A DNA stretch of 64,000 nt from Thuidium tamariscinum. Lineage: Eukaryota > Streptophyta > Bryopsida > Hypnales > Thuidiaceae. Each line of letters starts with the position of its first letter. The stretch's first letter is position 1. The DNA lies in assembly GCA_947034885.2 (NCBI GenBank), contig OX344752.2, positions 9,052,001 through 9,116,000 on the forward strand, in the 5' to 3' direction. The position numbers were made by a program, and so were the translations under genes. Below the pieces are notes generated by a model. The model made no database searches, had not been told where the DNA came from, and saw only the letters and a list, made by a program, of their open reading frames with translations. Below, one piece after another: positions 1 through 10,778 of the stretch.

Positions 1-121
1 GCTAATCAGTTTTTCTATCTTGTGAGAAAGTTTCAAAAGGTTTCACCAAAAATTGAAGCCTACGGTACTTGCCCGAACTCCAAATTGTCCCCCGAGGGGA
101 CAATGGTCCTTTAGGGGTTAA
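1..121. mobile_element. Right end of a TTAA-flanked TIR element, cut by the window edge
   Basis: The sequence reaching TTAA at 118-121 ends in CTTTAGGGGTTAA and carries a GTCCCCCGAGGGGAC-like subterminal palindrome. The reverse complement of the left end of the complete element at 53927-54851 has the same layout: TTAACCCCTAAAG followed by GTCCCCTCAGGGGAC. The left end lies outside the window. Confidence 0.6.
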
Positions 122-1089
122 GCTGGAAATTCACTTCACCTCATTTCGATGATTGACAAGAGAAAATTAAAAGGCTTCACACTTGAATCCTCAAATGCAT
201 GAGTCACCATGTATGTCTTGGGAAAAAACTTCACAGTCAAGAAAAACACTGAAATGAGCCTCAGTTATTCCTGCAGAAATGTGCGCAGTTTAGGGACTAC
301 CATACGATAAAATTGCCTCTACCATATGATGCATTTTGTATTTGCCTACAATATCAAATTCAATGAATCCAAAACAAAAAACTTAAAAAAAAGAACAACA
401 CACAAGGGCTTCAATCGGTATACCTCTAACTGTAGACATGAAGGCTTTGAAATGGAGTAGCACCGCCCAGAACTTCAACACTCCCAAGAAGGAAAGTGAT
501 TCACCTGCATCATCTTGGAAATATAGGTGCCTTGATGGATACCAACAAAAGTGTCATTTCTAGAAGAATACAAAATCCAACAAATAACACAAATTGAGCT
601 CAATGAGGCAGGGTCAGGAATGTCTTGAACTTACCAATTATATGCCCCCTTACTATTCATTACAGGTAGCACCTTCACACCCTTGGTAGTTTGATTCAAG
701 CTTTTCGACTATTGACAAATTTGTTCAATTCTCGGGAATCATTTCTATCCAAAGAATAAACTTCATTGGTAAGATTGTATGTCATGGTAATTGTACAAAT
801 TATGCAATCTATATCAATCCACTTACTATCTGTGTGGTCATATTTGAATTTGTCTCTCCCAACATGTTTTCGGTAGTATTGTAGCAGGACCTCAATGTGT
901 GGATTCTATGGCTTCAATCTCCCATTTTCCTCCACTCTTCCAAGAAGGTCCACAGGTTGCCTTATGTGGGCGCTTCATTCCCACCCTTGGAATTAAGCGA
1001 TCACAACCAGGCTCTTATTTACCAATCTACTCCTACGGGTGTCTAAGCGTCAAACCCATTGTACCTTCCAAGCAATGGATCTTTTGCTA
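122..1089. other. AT-rich non-coding stretch
   Basis: I see no supported gene, RNA or repeat structure here. A frame starting at 899 runs into the pyrimidine-rich repeat that follows and has no protein-like composition. Confidence 0.5.
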
Positions 1090-1660
1090 CTCTAATTATC
1101 CTAGGTGTGTACTTGTTTCGTTCTCTTGTCCTACTTCTAGTTGCTTTCTTACCTTATGTGTTTCGTTCTCTTGTCCTATTTCTAAGTTTTGTTCTTGTTT
1201 ATCCTACCTCTACGTGTTTGGATTTGTTTTAGCCCACTTTACGTATGGTATTTCCTACCCCATCTCTACGTCTTTGTATCTTTATCCTATTCTACGTATT
1301 GGTATTTACCTTAACCTACTTATACGTCTTTGTATTTGTCTAGTCTACCTCTACGTATTGGTATTCTTTTAATCTACACTACGTCTTTGTATTTGTTTGG
1401 GCCTACTCTACATATTTCCTTTGATCTACTCTACGTGATTGTATTCCTTTACTCTACTTCTACGTATTTGTTTTAATCTACGTCTTTGTCTTTGCTTGAT
1501 TCTACTCTACGTATTTGTCTTCACTTTATTCTACTCTACATATATGTATTTGTCTTAGTCTAATCTACGTCTTCTTCTACTCTATGTATTCTTCTACTCT
1601 ACGTATTTGTATTCTTTTTAATCTATTCTATGTATTTGTATTCTTTTTATTTCTATTCTA
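1090..1660. repeat. Degenerate pyrimidine-rich tandem repeat
   Basis: Imperfect copies of a roughly 30-base unit built from TCTACGTATTTGTATT and TCTACGTCTTTGT blocks follow one another. The strand is strongly T/C-rich. The open frame through it is a by-product of repeat periodicity, not a gene. Confidence 0.75.
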
Positions 1661-2609
1661 GTTGTGGTTGTCCCCCTATTTGTATTTGCTAATTACCGGA
1701 CCTTAACCTCACCGGGGTTGCTAATCCTTTCCTACTAATTAATTCCTAATTGCATTAACAAATTAAATCAAAAGAGAGTTTTAGAGACCCACCTCCTTTC
1801 CGTGTGTGCCCCATGCTGGGCCTCCTTGTGCCATGCCGCCTCCATAACCTCCGCCATTGTGATAGTTAGCCCTTTATTCTCAATTTATTTCCCTTCCTTT
1901 TACAATTGTGCTCCTAGACTACCTTTTATGATTGTTCTTGATTTGGGTCTCACTCCTAGACTATTTCTACACTAATCTCCTAAACTATTTCTACACTATT
2001 CCTCTAATTACCTTCTACTTCTAAACTATCCTTTAAACTAGTTTCTACCTCTAAACTATCTCCTATTCTAAGAGTTTGCAACCGGCCAGCCAATCAAATC
2101 ATTCAATCAATCCTATACTATGCGTCCAAACAGAAAACAAAGTCTATATTTAGGCTCAAAGGTTCTGTGCCAATCAAAACGAGTACAAATAAGGCTATGT
2201 TCTGAGATACCCACGTGACGCCTCCCGGTTCGTCCAACCCCTGCAGCTGCTGACTGCACAGGCGACGTGGCTCGGTGACGTGGCGAACGCGGTGACGACT
2301 CCAGTGCACAAAATAGGCTCTCAGTCCTAAACCGTAACTCGGAATGAAGAAAAGACGCCGGATTTGGTGTCAGCGGCTGCGCGCCGGTAAAATCGAGGAC
2401 AAATAAGCTAGTGGTCCGAGACTGCCACGTGGCGCCCTTCGGGTGGGCTGACCCCGGCCGGGCTCCGCGGACTGGGGGGCTATCCAGGGACTGCGGCAAG
2501 CTGGTTTGGGCCGGGAGGGTTCTGTCCTTGTTATTGCTTTTTTTCCTAGACTTTAACTATCAATAATTCTCTAATTTTTGATGTTTTAGTCACACTATTA
2601 AACTTTTAA
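1661..2609. other. Non-coding, with a GC-richer patch at about 2200-2500
   Basis: C/T-rich sequence with further ACTATTTCTACACT-like repeats leads into a GC-richer patch. Within that patch two similar stretches occur (about 2150-2240 and 2375-2440), each with a CGAGTACAAATAAG/CGAGGACAAATAAG motif followed by CCACGTGRCGCC. This suggests an internal duplication. Minus-strand frames here show no recognisable domain. Confidence 0.45.
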
Positions 2610-2990
2610 CCCTTAGGGGGTTCAAAGCTTCGCCGTCCCTATGGGACTTAGCTTAATACCGTGAACAAGAGAAGAGGGAGAAGGAAAAGTTTAGTTGCCT
2701 TGACCCTTAAGGGGTTCAAAGCTTTGCCGTCCCTATGGGACTTAACTCAACACCAAGAACAAGAGAAGAGGGAGAAGAGGGTGAACACAATTCCTAAAAT
2801 ACTAATAGTCAAAGCTTCGTCGTCCCCTATGGGACTAAATTAACCCCGTGACTAAGAGAAGAGGGAGAAGAGAGTGTCCACACAACCTATCTAATACTAC
2901 AGTAAAAGCTTCGTCGTCCCCTATGGGACTAAATTAACCTCGTGACTAAGAGAAGAGGGAGAAGAGAGTAGTACAAATTGCAAACATACG
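2610..2990. repeat. Four-copy tandem repeat, unit about 94 bp
   Basis: The core AAAGCTTCGCCGTCCC-TATGGGAC starts at 2624, 2718, 2811 and 2905, a spacing of 94, 93 and 94 bases. Each unit ends in AAGAGAAGAGGGAGAAG. Every unit contains the short palindrome GTCCC-TAT-GGGAC. Units 3 and 4 are most alike, as are 1 and 2, which suggests stepwise duplication. Confidence 0.85.
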
Positions 2991-4668
2991 CTCTAAGTCA
3001 CCTCCCAAGTTACCCCTCGGTTCCTCACAAGTCTCTCCCACAACAACTCTCAATAGTGCACAATACAATGAGTAAACCAAGCTTAGATTGCAACAAGTTT
3101 CACCACTTGGGGGGGTCTCAAGTCTCCAAGTAAAAATCACACTTACCAAAGGGTATAAAAACCCCCAAAGACCATCAAAGGCTCCCTTGGCATCAAAAGT
3201 CAAAGGAATTTCGGCATAACCCGAGCCCAATAATCCTCCTCCCTTCAATGGGTAGGAGTGAGAAAAGAGAGAGAATGAGAGGAGAATGCCGCCCCTTTTA
3301 TACTCAAAAGGGAGCAACCCCCCCCCCCTTAATCTACTAAGAATAACTAGATGAGGGAATTTAGGAGGTCTGTACATGTTTACCCATCCCAAATCTAATT
3401 ATCTACCTACAATCTACACAATTTGAATTGTGAAATTCAAATCTTACCTAACCTTACAAGAACTTGCAAACCCGTCTAATTTACCTTCCCCAAAATCTAC
3501 AAGTTCTCACATGGGAGAAGTTCCCATGTGTTCCCACCTTCTTAATTTGAAATTACTTACACCAAAGCACATGAGCCACCTCCACTAACTTTTTGAGGTG
3601 GTACTTGCTCCCACATGTGCCCGGAGTTCCCCACACGTTCCCTATACGTTCCCCACGGCTAATGGGGCCCAAACTCCCCAAAAAAGCATTGGGGGGCCTA
3701 AAACCCCCATTTCTTCTCCATGTGCTGTCCCCAAAAGGCTAACTTTTGGAGTTTAGCTCCAAATGGCAAACGGATTGCGCCATTGGCTCCGGAAGGTTGT
3801 AATTAGCCTAAGGAGCAACCCTTATCCCTTAAACTATGTCCAAATTCCCAAGGAATCTTAGTGTAAGCTGGGATCAAAGTTGGGATAAATTCCCAACTTT
3901 TGGAGTTTAGCAATTTTGGACCCCAAACCTTCACCAATCTTCCAAGTACATAGAAGGGGGTAGGAATAGACCCAAGATAGGCTTCGTTCCGATGTCGTAT
4001 GGCCCCGGTACGCCGGTCAACCGCCGCTTTCGTCATTTAATTTGTCAGTTGGGGAGGAATGTCGCCGATTCGGGATCTTCCAACTATCGTTTTGTCTTGA
4101 AACTTGGGGAAGCGCTCCGTTGGTGTGAGACCGCCTCGCCGGATTTTTAGTGGGATTTTACCGCACTTTGGGATATTCTTTCGAATTCCCACCCAAAGTC
4201 CACCGCGGTTGATCGTCTGAGAAAATATCCAAACAATGTCGGAAAATTCCCAAACTTTAGAGGGGACCACCCATGGGATCCCCCCCCCCTCGGATGCAAA
4301 TCTGCATCCCCACTGCGTGCTCCTAGAATTAGGAAATCGCCCGGTACCTACATTTCAAGGTTAGTATTTCGTCCGTATTCTCTTCGGTGCTATGGGGAGT
4401 GGGGGATTCCTCCTAGATCCCCCTATGAGGACTTCCTAGCCTAGACAGGACCTTTTTAGGCTTCTTACCCTAATCCTGCACATCTCCATCAGTTTGGCGT
4501 CTATTTAGCTAAGACCAGGCCCGTTTTGGATGTAAACTATCCTAAATCCCACCTAATGACCAAATGGCACATTGGTATGTGTAATGCCAATATAGGTTTA
4601 ATGCCCTTTTGTGGGTGTTATAAGCCTAATTACGCCTTAGTTTATGTATAAATTCGAAAAAAGAACCC
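2991..4668. other. Non-coding, possible degraded LTR-retroelement sequence
   Basis: Minus-strand frames at 2946-3392, 3803-4036 and 4037-4270 match no family I know. The text around 4485-4510 (CCATCAGTTTGGCGTC) resembles the junction after the 5' LTR of plant Ty3-type elements, where GTTTGGCG commonly follows the LTR end. No second LTR, gag or pol could be found, so this remains a weak suggestion. Confidence 0.2.
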
Positions 4669-4699
4669 GTGAGTCCCCGGTGACGAATCGGGGACTCAC
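4669..4699. other. Perfect 10-bp stem hairpin
   Basis: GTGAGTCCCC at 4669-4678 is exactly complementary to GGGGACTCAC at 4690-4699, with an 11-base loop. It lies just beyond the 3' end of the transposase-like pseudogene, about 44 bases from its last codon. It could be an element terminus or a transcript 3' structure. Confidence 0.6.
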
Positions 4700-4742
4700 A
4701 CCTTAGCACACCAAATTGTCGTCCATTGCGACGCCTCATTGC

Positions 4743-7700
4743 CTAAACCGTGCCCATCCACCATGCACCCTCATCTACAGCATTCAAAACATTAGTGGCA
4801 GTGCCAGCCGTATTAGCACTAGTTGGACGACCCCTTTTCCGCTTAGCAACAGATCTCATAGTAGAAGATAAGCGCGTCGTGCTCCTTTGAACAAAGTGCA
4901 TAGCATAGTCTGATCCAGGAAATAGTAGACCTGTACCAGAGGACAAGCCAACTCGAATACAATTATCATGGTTGTTGAATTTAATGCTTTGCTTAATTCT
5001 AGCAAGGCGATCTTTAGATAGGAAATTGTTCCCATTCAGCTCAGAGACAATTGTAGACTTGTATACGCAATGTCCATTTGTTTCCACGGTTGGCTCAACT
5101 TTGACAAGGGAAGCACTTTCACAAACTCTCACTTGCGCCTCTGTGCAATTGAGCAAATTTGTGATAGCATCACGGGTTTCATCTTGCATGACTACTAAAT
5201 GATTCTCACCATCATCCACAGTGGTATCTTCAACCATATCCCTCATCAGGGGACCAGCGGAGGTACTTGAGTCAATTGATCCTTACACTTGCAGGCGGTC
5301 ACGTAATACTTCGGAATCTCCATCCTCCCCGAATACTGCTCTTCCACCTGGGTTGTAGGCAAAACTCTTTGGATTAGATCTTTCTACAATCCAAGGCTTG
5401 TCATACCAAATTCGCTTCCTTGGTTGGCACTGTGTAGATGGCGCCATATTCAGGACTCGCATCATCTGTTGCGCTTCCTTTAACCCCTCCTGCAGCGCCC
5501 CCACCACCGAATCGTTGTCGGGAATCAAGCTGTAGTCACCCAAATTGCATCGTAGCTCACCTGGTAGTAGCGGGTGAAGGGCTTCCCATATGTTGTCCAT
5601 TTTGTTGTGTTGTCTCTTAAAAGCCAAACCATTTGGACCATATTCTATGGCTGACATGTGGTTCAAGGTATTCGCTGCATTCAACTCATGGAAATCATAA
5701 GCACGCTCATGGTTGTTCCTACCACCAATTCGTGAGAAAAAAATTTCGCTTAAATCACTCCCAGTCAAATGGAGAGGAACAGCTAACTCCGGAAACCTGT
5801 CTCTGAAATGGCAAATCAAGAGAACAACAAAATGACAAGATATTTGAATATCAAGAAAACATTGCAAACTTACAAAGTGTTTGGTCTCCACTAGTTTTTG
5901 AGAGTTCCCCAGTACACTGTGATCTCCATGTTGCAACCAAAGCCTCCAAATTCGAAAGAAGAAAGACACCTTTCCACACAAGACAATCCTAGAACGGAGG
6001 TCTAGTTTTGCTGAACAGAAAATGTCAATGTAGTCAAAGCATATTTGCAAATAAAATTCCGTTCCAAGTGTTCTCTCTTGGCGTGAGTTATCCGCCATTC
6101 GCATGCGGGACAAACATGAACAAACTTGCGCTTGACACAACCTTTGTGCTGCTGCCCAGTTCTGGCGGTCTTTTCTTTCAACATCTATTGTTTTCAATCC
6201 ATGCTCCTTGGTTGTAAAATGTAAACTGCTGAAATACCTGCTCAATGTGACTGTGCAAACACAAATCTCCTCCTAATTGTAGAGTTCTAGTAGCAGAAAG
6301 CAAAGGGTTAATCAATTTTTTGCCATTGTGAATATAATCTTGATCGTGCATCCCACTAGCATTCCCCTGTTCATCTAAGGACGCACTAAACATCCACCCA
6401 TCCCATCCTAAGTCAAGACGGATCCCACTGTCACTCTTGTAATCCTGCAACATCAATTGCCTCCTACGGGAATCTCCATCGCTTGCGTGTCCTATGATAG
6501 GCCCAACCGCACTCAAACAGTTTGTTGCCCAAAGCTTATCAATTGTTTCCCACTGACGCCTAACCCAAGATGAGTTGAAACAATTGCATGTACAACAAGC
6601 AACAAGTATAAGACAAGGCAGTTTATCGTGCAAAGGGTTGACAACAATGATGCGTGCAAAACTGCCAGCTCTGTTTTCTGAAAAGGACTCTAGTAATCGT
6701 TGGTATCCCTCCTCCCTACTCCCGACAATAGGCTTGAAATCAGAAACACAGACGTGGTTCTGAGATGGACCACAAAACCCAGCTAAGGTATCTAACTTTG
6801 GTTCCCACGCAACTCTACCTTTAACTTTTGTTTCGTCTTCAGCTAGTATTATAGGTACAGGACCTGCAATGTTGTGTGCGATCTTTGCATGATTGTAAAT
6901 CTCTGCCACTGATGCAAAAATATCGGAGTGTTCACCTGCTATGAACTACACTCCTTTCTTTACATCACGTTTGACTTCACTATAGCTAGCGCCCCCAAAA
7001 TTTTGAGCAAATAAATCAACCATTCGACAACCCCCATAAACCTTCATCACTTCACCAAGACATTTTGTATTCTTGGTACACCGGTTCCCTGTGGAAGCCC
7101 GGTTGACATTTTGTGCAACATCACGAAGAAAATCCCATAAAGCAGGTTTCCCACCAAAAGCCCCTAATCTATGAGCGTTGACAATACTTTGGCAGAATTT
7201 CATGGCATCATTTGTATTCGAAGCCTCCCTAGCCAATTCATGTAGACTGGGATGCTTAACTTTCAATTGAACAATTCTAGTACGAGCAGATAGGTGCATC
7301 AATTTCTCAGCTTTCAGTTTCCTACGCATTTCACGACCATGTTGTGCTAGCTCAGAAACTGTCAAGTAACCGAGTCTTCTTCCTGCCCCAGTGCTTCGAC
7401 TGCCCCTTTTATCAATACTGCGTTCCTCCCTTACAACTCTTTTTCGGAAGTCCATTTGTAGTGGGATTTTGGAGCACATGGAGCAGGACAGATTCAGAAA
7501 ACCAGACCTAGAATTATTAACCCGGATACACGACCTATGCCTAAACGTTCCATCAATCTCTATTGTTTCACCATTCCTCTCGAAGCTAACCCTAACATGT
7601 GGTTTTGGATACCAAACTCCTCTCGCATGCGCATCATGGAGAAATTCACGAACAGAATAAGACCCCCCCCCATAAGTGGTAGTTGGACCCCTAAATCCCC

Positions 7701-8924
7701 AACACAACAATCCTAAAACAATATTTCTATATGAGGTAGAAGACTCACCCGGATCAACGTGATCTAGACTTGAATCTCGAACAGAATCTGCCTTCTACCA
7801 TCTTCCAAGACTCGGTTGGTTAGAGTGTACACTAACTGCAGACAAAAGAGAAGGTCGCCCTCTTCTTCCACTTAGAAGTGCAGTGTTCTGTTTCTAGGGT
7901 TGATTTGCTTGTTCCACAGCTTGCAAATGCTTCGATGATGCCAAATGATTTCGCAAGTTGGACTCCAGATTCTTCTTTGGCGGGCACAAATAGAGCAAGT
8001 CATGGCAATAAAAGCAGCGCACCTTCATCCAGAAACTTTTTGGAGCAAAGTCCTTGAATGCTTGCAAAACATTGAAAGGCTTTCGTGAATCCCCTGCAGT
8101 GGCATTCACATCTTCTATAATTGCAAGTCCTTCATCTATGAGTTTCTTATGCATCTCCGGAGTCAATGGAGTGACCTTCCCTTTCGAAGCAACAAACTGA
8201 GGGTGGTCAGCATATTGAACATCGTTGTGAGCACACCAGTTCTTCACATGGTTTGTACTCAACAGGTGCTTGGATTTGAAATTATTGAACAAATTTTGAA
8301 TACTTGTCTTGTCATGTTTGCCACTATCCCCACTAATCTCCTTGTGGCACTCAACGCAGAAGATCTTCACAATTCCATTTCCGTTCAAATCAGACGTCCT
8401 TACCAACCACTGATTGTCTTCTTGCGATGAGCATTTCAAATCCCTCTTCATTTTTTCAGACTGTTCAAGGTACCGCTCCCATACCTCGCTGGAAATCAAC
8501 ATAGAATAAGTTAGTGGTCGCCTGAATTTATAACAACGGATGTCCCGGTAACCCTAGAGCTTCCAATAGGATCTGTAAACCGAACTGCAGGGTCTCGATC
8601 TCCACCAGATCACACTGCAGGTTCTCCATGTCCAGCAGAGCAAACCCCATCTGCAGCAATTCGAATATCTCCATCCTCCAGACGCCTCCGTTTGTAAGGT
8701 TCTGGATCTTCCACAGAGGTGGGCAACACATACACGTCCGAAACCACATCGTTCAAGGCTTCCATCTTCAGCTTCAAGCGGTAGCGTTCCTCGTAGTCCC
8801 AGAAATCAAAAGGCCAATCCATTGCTCCGTTTTCTTCCAATCGCAGCCTTAGAGAAGCATATGTTTCATCTTGAAGTACCTTCACCTTGCTAAAGAATGT
8901 AGGAGTCCCAAAGTCAGTGTCCAT
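4743..8924 (-). pseudogene. Decayed multi-domain DDE (RNase H-like) transposase-type gene
   Basis: Four frames that look separate are one broken gene. The frames ending at 7894, 6946 and (after a frame change between about 6200 and 6245) 5283 and 4743 read through in a common phase, interrupted by TAG 7894-7896, TAG 7795-7797, TAG 6946-6948 and TAA 5283-5285. In order: an N-terminal region from the ATG at 8922-8924 (KVLQDETYASL, WPFDFWD), perhaps ubiquitin-like; two CxxC...H zinc fingers (FCVECHKE, RCFYCHDLL); a basic region with CSMC; and a catalytic part. Candidate DDE residues sit in ILAEDET (about 6840), GHASDGDSRR and GSDLSEIFFS, with HDQDYIHNGKK between. The tail holds VYKSTIVSELN and ends in WWMGTV. 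The N-terminal frame joins the zinc-finger part through a further TGA (8610-8612) or an intron; CTAAC and TTTCCAG precede the finger frame. I recall this domain order only from uncharacterised eukaryotic transposase-like proteins. It is not hAT or piggyBac by motif. Confidence 0.7.
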
Positions 8925-9593
8925 CGTCCAAATCTTCACTTGATTCACTATAGTTGTTGATCGTGAATCGCATCCGGAGGCCAATGCTCTGGCCAAGAAA
9001 ACAGAACTAACCCTAAACATACTCCGTGACATGAAATCGTAAACAATCAGCGAAACTGCTTGTATAATCAACCATTTGAAAATTGCTCACAATCGAAAAC
9101 AACCAAAGCTCTACGCAATTTTGAATGCTCAAACCCTAACATGAACCTTGGACATACAATGCGAACTTGAAAATCTAAGAGCAACACAAGGAAAACAGAA
9201 GTCGCAACGGCAAGTTCCCTAAACCCTAACGTCAACCTAACTGGAAGGTCCAAGTCCGAGTCTGACGGATGGTATGATACCACAGCTTCACTCAACGATA
9301 TCCGTCCCTATTTTCATCCATCCAGTGTATACATGTAAGCAACCAGCTGTACCAATTATACTCTTACTACTACTACAGTACTTATAGAGCTGTAAATGAA
9401 CTGATCCTACTAAATATATTTTTTAGGATCCTAATCTTCTATCCATAAATTATATGTAAAAAAATTTAATACTTGAGATTTGTTTCCTACCTATTTTACT
9501 TATAATGTATCTTTGAATTTGAAAATCCCCTACCTTATTTGTAAATCTTTTATAAATTTTACTTCAAAACAATAAAACCTATGCTATATTATG
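8925..9593. other. Upstream flank of the transposase-like gene, then AT-rich spacer
   Basis: Minus-strand frames to about 9295 are short and unrecognised; they may hold 5' leader or decayed 5' exons. From 9300 to 9593 the sequence is AT-rich. I could not find a terminal inverted repeat that pairs with the other side of the transposase-like gene, so the element borders are undefined. Confidence 0.4.
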
Positions 9594-9634
9594 CCGCACG
9601 TGGTTTCTAAAATGCGGGAAGTGACCCACCCGAG
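9594..9634. mobile_element. Right terminus of a CTCGGGGAGATCA-type TIR element
   Basis: CCGCACGTGGTTTCTAAAAT...GAAGTGACCCACCCGAG matches in order the right end of the complete element at 24213-24793 (CACACGTGGTGTCTAAAGG...TAAGTGATCTCCCCGAG) and a second right end at 56267-56313. Its final CGAG directly abuts the truncated gene copy that begins at 9635. The left end was not found. Confidence 0.5.
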
Positions 9635-10016
9635 GCGGTGCATCAAGGAATCCCCGGCTTGGAGGATGCTAATTGCCGATACAGGAAGCGCTCGAAATGA
9701 CGAGGTAGATTCAGCGCGGACCACCGACAGCGATATCGGATCAATAGGTGAGCGCATATTTTGCCCAATTAATGGAGCTCGAGATGGAGAGCTTCATTTT
9801 CGTCCTACAAGTTTCAAACTCTGTTTTCGTCTAACATGACTACTCAAATTCGGGTTGGCTGCAGATGTAGAGGCAGGAGTGGAGTTGTCACACTCTGTCG
9901 CAGAGAACGCGACTGCGACATTAACAAACGTGGAATCTACCGACGAAGCCGCCACTACTGATTCTGTGTCGACCAACGAGACAACCTTCGACATCGGAAA
10001 TGGGCATCACTGTTGA
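9635..10016 (+). pseudogene. 5'-truncated copy of the small membrane-protein gene at 39827-40500
   Basis: From RCIKESPAWRML onward this matches exons 2 and 3 of the intact copy. The intron between them keeps its GGTGAGC donor and GGCTGCAG acceptor, and the stop (10014-10016) follows GNGHHC. Exon 1 and the part of exon 2 that encodes the membrane segment are missing. The break falls exactly where a transposon terminus ends. Retention of the intron argues for DNA-level duplication, not retroposition. Substitutions are scattered and leave the residual frame open, so decay is mild, but without start codon and membrane helix it cannot make the original product. Confidence 0.8.
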
Positions 10017-10395
10017 GTGTGGGTGAAGGTGTACAGAATCATCCAGATCCTTGAGTACCGTATTCAGAAGTAGTGTTTGTCGGTAGTGCTGTTGTAAGTA
10101 GAACAATCTCCAGCAAGTTTTCATTCATTTCGGTGAGGTCTTGTTCAAGGACAGGTTAGATTGTTCTTTTTCAGTAGAAATTTTCTGCATTTTTGGTCCT
10201 AAAGGTTGTTAGTCCAATATTTTCACTAGTCTTCCGGAATTTCGGTTTTGCATGGTGACAGAACTAGATGCCTGGCTAGCTTGATGCAGAGACGACTTAG
10301 AACCGTTTGAAGTGTGAAGCTTTCTTGTTATCCCTGAGGATGATTTTCTAAAAAGGAAGTGAATGGAACTCGCAGACCGAATTTGCAAATTCAGT
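10017..10395 (+). repeat. Duplicated 3' flank (pair of 40501-40890)
   Basis: GTGTGGGTGAAGGTGTACAG and the following approximately 370 bases match the sequence 3' of the intact gene at 40501-40890, with small indels. Similarity stops around 10395 and 40890. The duplication therefore covers exon 2 part, intron, exon 3 and a downstream region that is probably 3' UTR. Confidence 0.75.
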
Positions 10396-10778
10396 TCTGT
10401 TGAATAAACGCTCTTTAGGAACCTGTACATTCAGATCATTCATCCAAGATATTAGTTCCTATCTAAAATTCTTACTTTAGGCCCTAGTTATGTAACTAAT
10501 CCTGTTGTAGCATAGCCTGTACCGTAATGAAGAATTGTTGTGCATTGAGGCTCTATAATATGGAATGTTGACACTTGTATAAAAACAGTGACTAAATTAA
10601 TAGAAAATTACCTAATTTTTGTTGAAGTGGATATTGCATCGTCCGTTTTTACATTTTTTTTGGTTGATTCTAGCACACATTGACAAAATGAACACTAAAT
10701 TTTTGTTGATTTGGATATTATAACTCGAATGTAATGAAAAAATCAACAATTTTTAGTTCATTTTGACTTATAAGGATC
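10396..10778. other. AT-rich non-coding spacer
   Basis: Low-complexity AT-rich sequence. I see no gene or terminal repeat of my own finding here. Confidence 0.4.

Noticed and set aside
899-1372. 157-codon plus-strand frame
   Set aside because: It lies largely in a pyrimidine-rich tandem repeat and the composition follows the repeat.
2113-2499. Minus-strand frames in a GC-rich patch
   Set aside because: No domain, no splice context, and the patch contains an internal duplication that does not keep the frame.
4485-4520. LTR end plus primer-binding site
   Set aside because: GTTTGGCG is suggestive, but no second LTR, polypurine tract or coding region was found nearby.
6946-7896. Reassigned TAG codons as an explanation of readable frames
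   Set aside because: A TAA stop and a frame change also interrupt the gene, and the intact genes in the window use normal stops. Decay is simpler.
9594-9634. Helitron 3' end with captured gene fragment
   Set aside because: The CCGCA...TGCGG hairpin looked Helitron-like, but the text matches the right TIR of the element at 24213-24793 that has an 8-bp target duplication.
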